NCBI RefSeq assembly: GCF_007725405.1
Contig: NZ_CP042163.1
Span: forward strand, 3,596,001-3,660,000
Direction: 5' to 3'
From: Shouchella miscanthi
Lineage (GTDB): Bacteria > Bacillota > Bacilli > Bacillales > Bacillaceae_D
DNA length: 64,000 nt
In this document: piece after piece, positions 34,726-43,073 of the stretch
How positions within the stretch are numbered: position 1 is the stretch's first letter
Layout: each line of letters begins with the position of its first letter
Made by a program: the position numbers and the translations under genes
The notes under the pieces: generated by a model
The model's input: the letters and a program-made list of their open reading frames with translations, nothing else
Database searches by the model: none
What the model was told of the DNA's origin: nothing

Positions 34726-34946
34726 CCGATCTTCCTCCGCTTTTCTAAGTCGTCCAATTCGTCCATGAAATTCTCATCTTTGTTTGAGTTAGCTAGTTTA
34801 GTCAGTGACTTTATTAGATCAATAGGCGTAATAGCTTTTTTGTAACACACTGGACCATAACCCCTACGCATGCTTTCCTTGGCTGTTAATTGTCCTTTGC
34901 AACGCTTGCAATGGGTGTGCATCACCTCTGCTTCAATAGCTGCCAT
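34722..34946 (-). CDS. Small zinc-finger protein (DUF6011-like)
   Basis: The 74-residue protein starts at ATG 34946 with AAAGGGG upstream. HCKRCKGQLTAKESMRRGYG followed by PVC is a Cys-pair zinc-binding motif found in small phage and actinobacterial proteins. The rest is acidic and helical. It overlaps the initiator gene by 14 bp. Confidence 0.65.
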   Translation of the reverse strand: MAAIEAEVMHTHCKRCKGQLTAKESMRRGYGPVCYKKAITPIDLIKSLTKLANSNKDENFMDELDDLEKRRKIG

Positions 34947-36291
34947 TTTTGAGGCCCCTTTCTTGTTTGCGACGTTGACGCTCTGCTAATAGTGCTTTAA
35001 GTTCAGCTTGTCCATCGTCGTTAGAGTTTGAATTTGATTCAACGTCACTCGATTTTTGATCTTGTTCCTCGACCATCCATTTGGGCATATCCGCTACGCG
35101 TTGATTACGTTTGCCGGCATTGGGCGCTTTCTCCGCTTGCGCTTGTGCTCTCAACCTGTCGTAGTTTCGTTTTAAATCATCCGGCGACAATACTCTCGTT
35201 TTCCAAAAGGCGTTTTTTCGTGCAAAAACTATAGCTTCTTGGATATGTATTGCCTCCTTGCCATCGGCTAGCATTATATTAAAATCGCTAGCCCATTTTT
35301 GCAGGTCTGGCTTTGTAAAGTCGCTCTGATCTCGCACAATTTGGCGTAGTAATAAATCAGCCAGTTTATACTCATCTGATGACTCATCGTATGCAGCAGA
35401 GGGATGCTGGAAAGGAACGATCTTTTTGCTTTGTGCCTCCGCTATTGCTTTTTGCCGGTCAACTTCTCTTTGGTACTCACTGACAATATACTTTTGGCAA
35501 TATCGGAAACTATTAATGCTAGTCCCTTTACGATTTTCAAAGCATTTAGCCAAAAAGAAGGCTGCTGCATCGTAAGGAACGTGCTCCAAAGTCTCTTGAA
35601 TCGCTTGTATATCTGCCATACTGATTTGAATACCTTTTGCTCTTAGTTCAATGTAGCGATTTTCAAGACGCTCAAAATCAGAAAGGTGTTCGTCATTATT
35701 CACAGCATCAATTTTTTCTTGAATGGAATCTCCGTGAATAATAGTAGTATTAATTTCTTTTTCTTTTAATTTATTTTTATTTATTCTTTTATTTAATATA
35801 GAGCCACCTAAAAGTGAACGCACCGTTCTGTTTCGGATACTCAGCGTTCTCTTTTGGAAACACTTCGTTCTGTTTTGGAAACCCTCTTTTTCGTCTTGCG
35901 TTTCCATTTGAGAACGCTTCGTTCTGTTTTGTGTACGCTCCGTTCTGTTTTGAGAACGATGTTCAGGAGGGTTGTTCCATTTTTTCGAGTTTAAAACCCT
36001 GAATCTGTTCCCTCTTGGTTCAGTTTCCATGGAGATATAGCCCTCATTTTCAAGCGTTTTGCAATGCTTAGATATGGCTGATTTTGCATATCCTAGTTCT
36101 TCTCCGATTTCTTCATAACTTTTGGGGTTTCCGTAAAATACATTCCCCACTCTCTGCCCGGTTTCTTCATCTATTGTTTCGTCCGTTATATGGTCAATTA
36201 GCCACAAAAACGTCCAAATAGATGCTCCCATTCTTGTCCGATGGTCGGGTGTTAGAAGACCAGAGAAAACACGGAAGTATCGTACAGACAT
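34933..36291 (-). CDS. Phage replication initiator with winged helix
   Basis: The 452-residue protein begins with a winged-helix domain (about 1-105; SYEEIGEELGYAKSAISKHCKTLE). A central linker rich in NRT/KRT tripeptides (about 110-160) is encoded by the DNA iterons. A C-terminal region resembles DnaD/replisome-organiser proteins (about 200-400). Initiators that carry their own origin within the gene are known from lambda O and Firmicutes phages. AAAGGAGG precedes the ATG. Confidence 0.8.
   Translation of the reverse strand: MSVRYFRVFSGLLTPDHRTRMGASIWTFLWLIDHITDETIDEETGQRVGNVFYGNPKSYEEIGEELGYAKSAISKHCKTLENEGYISMETEPRGNRFRVLNSKKWNNPPEHRSQNRTERTQNRTKRSQMETQDEKEGFQNRTKCFQKRTLSIRNRTVRSLLGGSILNKRINKNKLKEKEINTTIIHGDSIQEKIDAVNNDEHLSDFERLENRYIELRAKGIQISMADIQAIQETLEHVPYDAAAFFLAKCFENRKGTSINSFRYCQKYIVSEYQREVDRQKAIAEAQSKKIVPFQHPSAAYDESSDEYKLADLLLRQIVRDQSDFTKPDLQKWASDFNIMLADGKEAIHIQEAIVFARKNAFWKTRVLSPDDLKRNYDRLRAQAQAEKAPNAGKRNQRVADMPKWMVEEQDQKSSDVESNSNSNDDGQAELKALLAERQRRKQERGLKNGSY
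35740..35962. repeat. Putative phage replication origin: 21-bp iterons plus AT-rich tract
   Basis: On the plus strand CGTTCTGTTTTG-like units begin at 35824, 35845, 35866, 35899 (degenerate), 35920 and 35941. Spacing is exactly 21 bp except one 33-bp step. Adjacent, 35745-35805 is nearly all A and T. Iterons plus an AT-rich unwinding element inside the initiator gene match lambda-type origins. Confidence 0.75.
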
Positions 36292-36304
36292 CTTACGTCC
36301 TCCT

Positions 36305-36484
36305 TTAATTGTTTTCTGTCTTCAAACGGCAGATTGCCGAATCTTTATCAAACTCAATTACTTCGTACTCATGATAGTTTTTTCGGAAGTAAGCAGCTGC
36401 GAACTTATAATATAAGTCCACAGGTTGCTCGCTCCCTTGTACAAAGCTCCTAAAGACATGAGGTATTGGCAATCTAATTTCCAT
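36305..36484 (-). CDS. Small early prophage protein
   Basis: The 59-residue protein (MEIRLPIPHVFRSFVQGSE...) starts at ATG 36484 inside the stop region of the recT-like gene, so it is probably coupled to it; a GTG three bases upstream is possible. No family is recognised. Confidence 0.6.
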   Translation of the reverse strand: MEIRLPIPHVFRSFVQGSEQPVDLYYKFAAAYFRKNYHEYEVIEFDKDSAICRLKTENN

Positions 36485-37478
36485 CACTTGTTGTATCTAC
36501 GCCATCTAAACGTTTTTTAAGATGGTCGCTTACCTTCTTAATCTCATCTAACGTCCAATGTTTTCGATCAGAAGTGATCTTCAAGTCAAACTGCACAATA
36601 GCTTCAAATTCATCAACTGCCATTCCTAGATCGTCCATTAAACTCTTTACCTCTTCCATCGCTTGAAGCCATTCCTTTTTCAACTTCTCTTTTTCCTCTT
36701 GGTCGATCACGTTATCTTGATTTTGTGGACGATTTTCTAAACGTTTCAAGTTTGGATCGTCATACTCGAAGCTATATTGCTTCGGCATTTCTTCTTCTGT
36801 GACTAATCCATTGATATTAAATTGACGCTTTAATACCAAGACCTCCGCCACTTTTTTAATCATCGCGCTTGGGTAGTTATCCCAAACATTATTTTTACCA
36901 GCAGCATTTTTATATTCGTTAAAATCAACTAAGGCTACTGCAGGTTCTCTTCCTTTTTTGCGGCAAATTGCCCACGCACCTGTAATAGCACCACGATCTG
37001 AACCGATTTCATGATGAATTTCTTTTGTCATAGGATTAAAGCTAAATTTATCCTTTTGACGTATCTCAAAACTGCTCAATTCTTCATAATCCGGGTCACT
37101 CTGCGCCACCTTAACGTAACCGTCTCGCGATGTCATGATGATAGGGTCAACACCTGTATAATCTACCTCGCCACTCGGCAGCCTCTTATAATCCCAATTA
37201 CCGTTACTATCTTTAATTTTCTTTGCGCGCTTAATGAACCAAATCTCCTTTAAAAAGGGATCGAGTTGGTACCGTTGTGCCAAATGTATAAACATTTCTA
37301 GTTCGTCATTTGTAGCACCCTTTGCAACGGTATTACGAATAACCGCTATCTTTTCATCAGTAAACTGTAATAGGCTTGTTCCATTTGTTTTCGCCACTTC
37401 ATTCTTTAGCTTTTCAGTTTCTTGTAAGTCTGTATCTTGCACATTTGTTTCTTCTATGTTCGCATCTTGTTCGGTCAT
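36474..37478 (-). CDS. Bet/RecT-family single-strand annealing recombinase
   Basis: The 334-residue protein has the phage Bet family core: ELEMFIHLAQRYQLDPFLKEIWFIKR (about 60-85), IIMTSRDGYVKVAQ, GAITGAWAICRKKGREP, and MIKKVAEVLVLKRQF. A charged C-terminal extension follows. It anneals complementary single strands during phage recombination, normally with a 5'-3' exonuclease. No exonuclease gene is seen next to it. SSB lies downstream in the same operon. AGGAGG precedes the ATG. Confidence 0.92.
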   Translation of the reverse strand: MTEQDANIEETNVQDTDLQETEKLKNEVAKTNGTSLLQFTDEKIAVIRNTVAKGATNDELEMFIHLAQRYQLDPFLKEIWFIKRAKKIKDSNGNWDYKRLPSGEVDYTGVDPIIMTSRDGYVKVAQSDPDYEELSSFEIRQKDKFSFNPMTKEIHHEIGSDRGAITGAWAICRKKGREPAVALVDFNEYKNAAGKNNVWDNYPSAMIKKVAEVLVLKRQFNINGLVTEEEMPKQYSFEYDDPNLKRLENRPQNQDNVIDQEEKEKLKKEWLQAMEEVKSLMDDLGMAVDEFEAIVQFDLKITSDRKHWTLDEIKKVSDHLKKRLDGVDTTSDGN

Positions 37479-37558
37479 TACTTACCTCCTGTATTGCAAT
37501 ATTTGGATTAATCGCATATACTGGATTTAACAATTTCGAGTATATGCATGAAGTCGAA

Positions 37559-37768
37559 TCAGCCCGCCAGCTGGTTCGGCTTTTTTATTCTAGCTACCTC
37601 ATGAAAAAGGTGTATTACATCACGCTCATTAATCTTTAAGCGACGTGCTACCCTTTCAACACCTACTGCCATACCTAAAATTCTGATATGATTCTCCAAG
37701 TAAAATAAATAATCATCAGATATGCGCTTATACGCATCTGTGTCTGAACTCCAATAATGCAATGACAT
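37559..37768 (-). CDS. Small HTH-like early protein
   Basis: The 69-residue protein has helix-turn-helix-like spacing in GVERVARRLKINERDVIHLFHEVARI. The RBS AGGAGG lies eight bases upstream. It sits between recT-like and a 22-bp inverted repeat. A regulatory role in the early operon is possible. Confidence 0.6.
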   Translation of the reverse strand: MSLHYWSSDTDAYKRISDDYLFYLENHIRILGMAVGVERVARRLKINERDVIHLFHEVARIKKPNQLAG

Positions 37769-37804
37769 TTCAAATACCTCCTATTCTATTTTCAAAGATC
37801 GGGT

Positions 37805-37888
37805 GCTGCTGCCGCAGAGGCTACGTTGGAGAGATAGAGCTTGTCCGAACGTATATAGGAGGGGTTACGTAGCCTCTGCGACAGCAGC
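37805..37888. repeat. 22-bp inverted repeat, 40-bp loop
   Basis: The arms at 37805-37826 (GCTGCTGCCGCAGAGGCTACGT split by one mismatch) and 37867-37888 are complementary at 21 of 22 positions. The GC-rich arms stand out from the AT-rich phage background. It lies in the 178-bp gap before the HTH-like gene and would form a strong hairpin in the early transcript. Confidence 0.85.
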
Positions 37889-37947
37889 CGTCATTTTGAC
37901 TATTGCCGTCGTAAATTATTTAATGTAAGATTGATTTAGAAAATGTT

Positions 37948-38340
37948 TTAGTTTGCAACCGAAGCATGAACTGTTACAGCAGTTTGTGCTTCTTTTCTGT
38001 TTAATGGACTATTATCTTGTTGAAACTTATGCATTTTTATAAGCATTACATTTGCCAACTGTGCCACTATACGCCATTTAGCTTTACCGGCGGATGATTG
38101 GTCAAACGCATAATGTAGCTTTGCTCTTTGAGCCAATGCCTGGTTTATCTGACGCATTCCCATACCATCAAGCCTTACTTCATTCCCCTCGTTAAGAACC
38201 TTTACAAGAGTTATCCGAAACAATTTTTTATTACCGCCCTCTAGCTTTTCAATGTATCGCTCCATTGCTTCATAAACGACAGACATTTGAGCTTTGTTAA
38301 AATCAATTAATGGTTGTGTTGATAACGATTGTGTTGTCAT
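37948..38340 (-). CDS. Unknown early prophage protein
   Basis: The 130-residue helical protein overlaps the upstream regulator gene by 4 bp (ATGA-type coupling). The middle (LDGMGMRQINQALAQRAKLHY) is amphipathic. No family is recognised. Its paired arrangement with the HTH protein suggests a shared regulatory or replication-related role. Confidence 0.6.
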   Translation of the reverse strand: MTTQSLSTQPLIDFNKAQMSVVYEAMERYIEKLEGGNKKLFRITLVKVLNEGNEVRLDGMGMRQINQALAQRAKLHYAFDQSSAGKAKWRIVAQLANVMLIKMHKFQQDNSPLNRKEAQTAVTVHASVAN

Positions 38341-38969
38341 AGAGTAGCAGCCCTTTCTGCAAAAAATTTACCGCGCTTGATTTCTTCATAATGCGATACG
38401 CTGTTAATTAAAATGCCATCGGTTAGTGCTTCTTGAATCCAACCTCTCCGCAACCTTTCGCGATCAAGCCCCCAAGCCATCCTCATGCTCTCAAGCAAGG
38501 ATTCAGTCGCTTGCTTCATATCTAAAATTTCCTCTGCATTCATATAAAGCTCTTGCTCAAATCGTTCAGCTGCTATATCACCTGGTCTAATTTGAACCGA
38601 CACATCTAGTAACCTCGTCACCGCTTCAATCGCCTGTGTTGCCTGCCGACGGAAATTAATCAGTTGAGCGAGAACATCTTCTTGTAACAACGGGTTTGTA
38701 GCTGGAAGATCTAAGCCCCATATGTGCCTTACTTTAGCCAACGCCGTGTAATCCTTTACGATTTCACACCACTGGATGGCTAGCTCCATCGTCACTTGCG
38801 CTGTACCATCTTCAATGCGTGTAAGCCTTGCAACCGTAATGCCCAACTCATCAGCCATGCGCTGTTTGGTGCGGTATTCGGGTTGACATGCCCTTTCTCT
38901 TGCGATTCGCAAAATATCCTTTATCTGTGATGCTTTATACAAACGCGTTTGGTGCAATGTGTTCGTCAA
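38337..38969 (-). CDS. XRE-type helix-turn-helix protein
   Basis: The 210-residue protein has an N-terminal HTH (TKQRMADELGITVARLTRIEDG, about 34-55) of Cro/C1 type. A long helical C-terminal region without peptidase motifs follows. The TTG start at 38969 has GGAGG upstream. It is the second regulator of the early operon after the Cro-like gene. Confidence 0.75.
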   Translation of the reverse strand: MTNTLHQTRLYKASQIKDILRIARERACQPEYRTKQRMADELGITVARLTRIEDGTAQVTMELAIQWCEIVKDYTALAKVRHIWGLDLPATNPLLQEDVLAQLINFRRQATQAIEAVTRLLDVSVQIRPGDIAAERFEQELYMNAEEILDMKQATESLLESMRMAWGLDRERLRRGWIQEALTDGILINSVSHYEEIKRGKFFAERAATL

Positions 38970-39073
38970 TTCGTTCGCCTCCGCTTATTCAGTTTTCAAA
39001 GATACAATGATTGTAGATGCTCGTCCTTGTTTCTCCTGACAAGACCTGAATGCCGATCTTGCCTAAGTATGAT

Positions 39074-39205
39074 TTAAGAACTTTTCTTGTTCGCTTCTTC
39101 TTCCCGTCGCTTCTTAAGTATTCGTGGAACCGATGTTTTCATGAAGAAACGATACAAGTTCATAACAGCTTCCTTTGACGGCTTGCTTGTATCTCGCTCT
39201 TCCAA
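39074..39205 (-). CDS. 43-residue early prophage protein
   Basis: TTG 39205 follows AAAGGAGGTGAT and opens a 43-codon frame (MEERDTSKPSKEAVMNLYRF, then FMKTSVPRILKKRREEE). It ends TAA at 39074. The helical, basic product with MKTSVPRIL resembles short conserved phage ORFs found between cro and the early operon. It explains most of the gap 38970-39278. Confidence 0.7.
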   Translation of the reverse strand: MEERDTSKPSKEAVMNLYRFFMKTSVPRILKKRREEEANKKSS

Positions 39206-39278
39206 AGGGGATCACCTCCTTTTCATTAAGGTATGTGAGTGGGATAGTGGGACTGACCAAGCAATTTAGGATAAAAAT

Positions 39279-39488
39279 TCATTGTGCATTTTTCACACAA
39301 TTATTTTCAAAAAAAATCGTCCACTTCAAATTGAATAAATTAGCCAATTTTTTTGCTACTTTAACACTTGGAACTAAACCTAATTCAATTTTTGTATAAT
39401 AAGAACGGTCAATACCTATAATTTCAGCAACTTTAGCTTGAGTCAGGTTACTTTCCGTTCTCTTTTTAACTAAAATTTGATTAATCAC
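39279..39488 (-). CDS. Cro-like XRE regulator
   Basis: The 69-residue protein starts at GTG 39488 after GGAGGTGAT. HTH residues are in NLTQAKVAEIIGIDRSYYTKIELG (about 13-36). It is divergent from the CI-like gene with palindromic operators between, so it is the lytic-switch partner. Confidence 0.85.
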   Translation of the reverse strand: MINQILVKKRTESNLTQAKVAEIIGIDRSYYTKIELGLVPSVKVAKKLANLFNLKWTIFFENNCVKNAQ

Positions 39489-39526
39489 TTAATCACCTCC
39501 AATCATTACTTAAGTCAAATTATAAA

Positions 39527-39629
39527 GTGCAATATTTGCACAGTAAAGTTTTTTTGTGTATTTTTTTCACAAAACTTTATAAAGATTTCTTTCTTCTTTA
39601 TACTGAAGTCATGTGCATAATAATCACAT
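39527..39629. promoter_or_regulatory. Lysogeny-switch operators
   Basis: Related palindromes GTGCAATATTTGCAC (39527-39541), TTTTGTG...CACAAAA (39552-39574, extendable to AAAGTTTT...AAAACTTT) and ATGTG...CACAT (39611-39629) lie between the divergent regulators. A fourth, TTGTGCATTTTTCACACAA, is at 39282-39300 in the end of the cro-like gene. Confidence 0.65.
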
Positions 39630-39661
39630 CTCACATCCTATTAGAAAGTGGGTCTAGAAGC

Positions 39662-40006
39662 ATGTATGGAAGAAGGCTTGCTTCCTTAAGAAAACAAAAA
39701 AAGTTGTCTCAAGAAGCTTTAACACAGATATTAGGAATTAATAGGTCAACATATGCTAGATATGAAACAGAAAAAACACAACCTGATTTTGACACACTTC
39801 AACAATTAGCTAACTTTTACGATGTAACCATTGACTACTTACTTGGGCGTACCGACAATCCTAACTCTGACATCTCCATCGCTCATGACGGTGGTCCACA
39901 ATATGAAGATGAAGATGAAAGAGAATTTATTGAACAACAGTTGGAGCAATATCGAAAAATGAAGAAAAGGTTCCAGGAAGAAGTAAAGAGGGATAAGCGC
40001 GGATAA
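39662..40006 (+). CDS. CI-like prophage repressor (XRE family)
   Basis: The 114-residue protein starts at ATG 39662 (MYGRRLASLRKQKKLSQEAL); the upstream in-frame extension crosses the operators. The HTH spans about 5-60, and a short Asp/Glu-rich, coiled-coil tail replaces a protease-sensitive domain. Without a LexA-like cleavage domain, induction probably depends on the ImmA-type peptidase at 42119-42733. The gap 40007-40400 is AT-rich and shows no gene. Confidence 0.85.
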   Translation: MYGRRLASLRKQKKLSQEALTQILGINRSTYARYETEKTQPDFDTLQQLANFYDVTIDYLLGRTDNPNSDISIAHDGGPQYEDEDEREFIEQQLEQYRKMKKRFQEEVKRDKRG

Positions 40007-40400
40007 ATAAGTTAAAAACATTATATTTTTACGGAGTTTTTTTGTTTTATACAAAAGCAAAAAATAATTATATATTTCATTGCAAAGCTTTTCAATAAAT
40101 GAATCACGCTAACAAAATGTAAAAGTTATTTTACACGTTCACTGGTGCGTCATTGATTTTTAACAAGTTTAAATAATTATGATCTACCTTCACCAAATGA
40201 ACCTTTTTGGAGAAAAGATCAATTAACTCAATCGTTTAAGTAAATAAATTACGCTGATAAAAGCGTATTTATTTTCTTCAACTTCTAGATCTATTTAACC
40301 AAAACCAATTACTTAAAAATATCAACTATATTCCATATTAATTGGGACAAAATGAAACAACTCATAAGTAAAATAAACTAAATTTGGAGGTCTGATTTCT

Positions 40401-42008
40401 ATGTATAAAGATCGGTGGTATTATTCCACATGGCTCATAATGGTATTAGCTTTATTTTCAATTTTTATTGTCCCTGCTATAATCGCAATCATTTTACTGA
40501 TTTTACAAGTTAAAAATCGTCGCAAAACTAGACAAGGATTAATGAACCTGAAAGTACACGAACAATTTGAAGTTGAACAACACTTGAATAATAAGTATCA
40601 AGAGCTTGAGTCCATTTCTTCGGACATTGAACAATTAAAATTAGAAAAAGAAGAATTAGTAAAACAACTTAGCGAAAATCAATATAATCTGTCGTTGACT
40701 CAGCAAGAACTCGAAAATACGGAACACACAAAAAAAGAAATAAAAGAGCAATCTTCTAAGATGCATGCTCTAATAGAAAGATTCAATAGTAAGTTGAAGG
40801 AATACAAAGAAGAACGCCACAATTATTTGAAAAAGAAAATGGAGTTTAACACCAATAAGACGGAATTTCAAATGCTTCAAGATCAGAAAGACGCTTTACA
40901 AGAACAAGTGGTTATATTGGAAGAAGAAGCCCTTTTACAATCTTTTGGTTTTTACGAGCCAAAATATAGTTTTGACACTTCAACTCAATTTAAAGAAGAA
41001 CTTTCAGCAATTCGAAAACAGCAAAGAGAAATGGTGAAGAACAAGCTTGCAACAAATCAAATGACTGATTTTACATTCAACGGAAGCGTAAAAAAAGGCC
41101 AAGCATTTATGAATGAAAGTGCTAAAATGGCCATTAGAGCATTTAACGTAGAATGCGAAAATGCGATTTCAAAAGTCACACTTAGTAATATTCAATCAAC
41201 CGAAAAGAGAATACATAAGTCTGCTGAATCTATTAAAAAGACTAACAGGCTCTGTGAGATTGAAATATCTCAGGAGTATATTAATTTAAAAATAGAAGAA
41301 CTATATTTAGCGTTTGAATTTGAGCAGCAGAAGGAAGCTGAACGTGAAGAACAACGTATGATTAAAGAACAGATAAGAGAAGAAGCGAAAGCACAAAAAG
41401 AAATCCAAGCTGAGAGAGCCAAGATTGAAAAAGAAGAACAACACTTTAATATTAAAATTAGGAAGCTTCAAGAGAGGCTTGACAAAGAAGAAGCTCAAGA
41501 GCTCGTAGATCAAGAAGCGCTGAAAGAAAGAGAAGAACTACTTAAACAAATTAATTCACTTAATGACCAACTACAATCGGTTCAGAAAGATAAAGAGAAT
41601 GTCTTTGTTAGAGAGAAAAATACTCGTGCAGGTTATGTATATATTATTTCAAACATCGGATCCTTTGGTGATAATATATATAAGATCGGTGTCACAAGAA
41701 GATTAGAACCATTTGATCGTGTGAAAGAATTAGGAAGTGCTTCTGTTCCCTTTAACTTCGATGTTCATGCTATGATTTTCAGTAATGATGCGCCTAGACT
41801 CGAAAAACAGTTGCATGATGCATTCGTATCTTATAGTGTAAACAAGATGAACACTCGCAAAGAATTTTTTAAAGTTTCGCTTAGTCAAATTGAAAAATTC
41901 GTTAATACGCACCATGATAAAACAGTTATTTTCACTAAAATCGCTGAAGCTGCAGAATACCGTCAAAGTTTAGCTCTTGAACAAACGGTTGAGCAATCAG
42001 TTTCATAA
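40401..42008 (+). CDS. SNIPE-like membrane-anchored DUF4041/GIY-YIG nuclease
   Basis: The 535-residue protein has a membrane helix (about 10-33), a long coiled coil (about 55-175), a DUF4041 domain (about 178-310, starting LLQSFGFYEPKYSF) and another charged coil. It ends in a T5orf172/Mug113-type GIY-YIG domain (from about 411: GYVYI... NIYKIGVTRR with the two Tyr and Arg; LEKQLHDAF with the metal-binding Glu). This order matches SNIPE, a reported inner-membrane nuclease that cuts phage DNA during injection. GGAGG precedes ATG 40401. It sits between the repressor and ImmA genes as a lysogenic-conversion gene. Confidence 0.85.
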   Translation: MYKDRWYYSTWLIMVLALFSIFIVPAIIAIILLILQVKNRRKTRQGLMNLKVHEQFEVEQHLNNKYQELESISSDIEQLKLEKEELVKQLSENQYNLSLTQQELENTEHTKKEIKEQSSKMHALIERFNSKLKEYKEERHNYLKKKMEFNTNKTEFQMLQDQKDALQEQVVILEEEALLQSFGFYEPKYSFDTSTQFKEELSAIRKQQREMVKNKLATNQMTDFTFNGSVKKGQAFMNESAKMAIRAFNVECENAISKVTLSNIQSTEKRIHKSAESIKKTNRLCEIEISQEYINLKIEELYLAFEFEQQKEAEREEQRMIKEQIREEAKAQKEIQAERAKIEKEEQHFNIKIRKLQERLDKEEAQELVDQEALKEREELLKQINSLNDQLQSVQKDKENVFVREKNTRAGYVYIISNIGSFGDNIYKIGVTRRLEPFDRVKELGSASVPFNFDVHAMIFSNDAPRLEKQLHDAFVSYSVNKMNTRKEFFKVSLSQIEKFVNTHHDKTVIFTKIAEAAEYRQSLALEQTVEQSVS

Positions 42009-42118
42009 TCAATTACGTTATTTATAAGTTTATACGGAACTTAGAGAAATTTAGCTAAGTTCCTTATTTCAACACAAATAACGAACATATATTCGCTTTT
42101 TTTAAAGGAGATCTTCAT

Positions 42119-42733
42119 ATGCGCTACACCACAGAGAGAGAAGTAACAATAAGCAACCGAATGAAATTATCGGGTATTCATAGCATTTCTGATCTTTCCA
42201 TTGAAAACCTTTGTGCGCTTTATAAAATTGACATTAAGTTTCAAGCTAGATCAAGTTATTGTATATACGAAGATGATTACGCCGTTATTTTCATGGATAA
42301 TAGGTTACCTTTTTATGAACAACGCAGAGTGTTCTTCCACGAGCTAGCGCATTATCTCTTTCATCATGGGAACCAAAGGCATATGCCAAAGTCTATGATG
42401 ACATTGCAAGAGGAACAAGCGCGCTTTGTCTCTCGCTATATAGCGATGCCGCGTCATATTTTCTTACCTTTAGTTCATGAGCAAAGATCAATCCTAGACC
42501 TGCAAGAACTCTTTCAGCTTCCAGAACAGATGATTGTTGACCGCTGTCATTCGATGAAACGGGAGCGTACTCGTTCAATCATTCAAACAAGACTGGAGTA
42601 TAATCAAGAATTAAATAAACGCAAAAGTTTGCAAGCCGAGAATATATATGATGGTACAAGAGAAATGCTACATCAGTTGGCATCAAAAGTCGGAGAGGAG
42701 TCTATTAGCTATGACGTTAGGCGTTTATTATGA
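42119..42733 (+). CDS. ImmA/IrrE-family metallopeptidase
   Basis: The 204-residue protein has the zinc motif HELAH at residues 74-78 (VFFHELAHYLFHHG), a downstream Glu-rich helix (LQEEQARFVSRYIAMP), and a helical end. ImmA peptidases cleave the cognate XRE repressor on DNA damage, as in ICEBs1. It is expected to act on the CI-like protein. AAAGGAG lies upstream. The end overlaps the next gene by 23 bp. Confidence 0.88.
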   Translation: MRYTTEREVTISNRMKLSGIHSISDLSIENLCALYKIDIKFQARSSYCIYEDDYAVIFMDNRLPFYEQRRVFFHELAHYLFHHGNQRHMPKSMMTLQEEQARFVSRYIAMPRHIFLPLVHEQRSILDLQELFQLPEQMIVDRCHSMKRERTRSIIQTRLEYNQELNKRKSLQAENIYDGTREMLHQLASKVGEESISYDVRRLL

Positions 42734-43073
42734 AGAAAGAGACGGACAACTGCTACCGATATGGCTGTTATTACCTGTCCAGATGGAAGACGACTATGTG
42801 ACGTACAATTTAATAGCGCCATTTGAAAGAATTGAAGATTTTCATGATTCCTTATCAGCTGTTACTGTAACGATGAGCACTCTTTCCAAAGGAATTTTCG
42901 ACCCTTACGATATAACAATTCATGTTCCAACTGTTCAGAAAGAAATTCATTTAGCTGGTTATGACCCGGAACGCATAAATGAAGCAGATTATTTCATTTT
43001 ACAAATGGCAGACGTTGAGGAAATACTTCAATTGGATGTTAAAAGGCTTTATCAAGGAGGATATCATCCATGA
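42711..43073 (+). CDS. Unknown protein coupled to the integrase
   Basis: The 120-residue acidic protein starts at ATG 42711 (MTLGVYYEERDGQLLPIW), ten bases after GAGGAG. Its start lies within the immA gene, and its stop overlaps the integrase start by 4 bp. Translational coupling to the integrase suggests a recombination-directionality or regulatory role, but there is no recognised domain. Confidence 0.6.
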   Translation: MTLGVYYEERDGQLLPIWLLLPVQMEDDYVTYNLIAPFERIEDFHDSLSAVTVTMSTLSKGIFDPYDITIHVPTVQKEIHLAGYDPERINEADYFILQMADVEEILQLDVKRLYQGGYHP

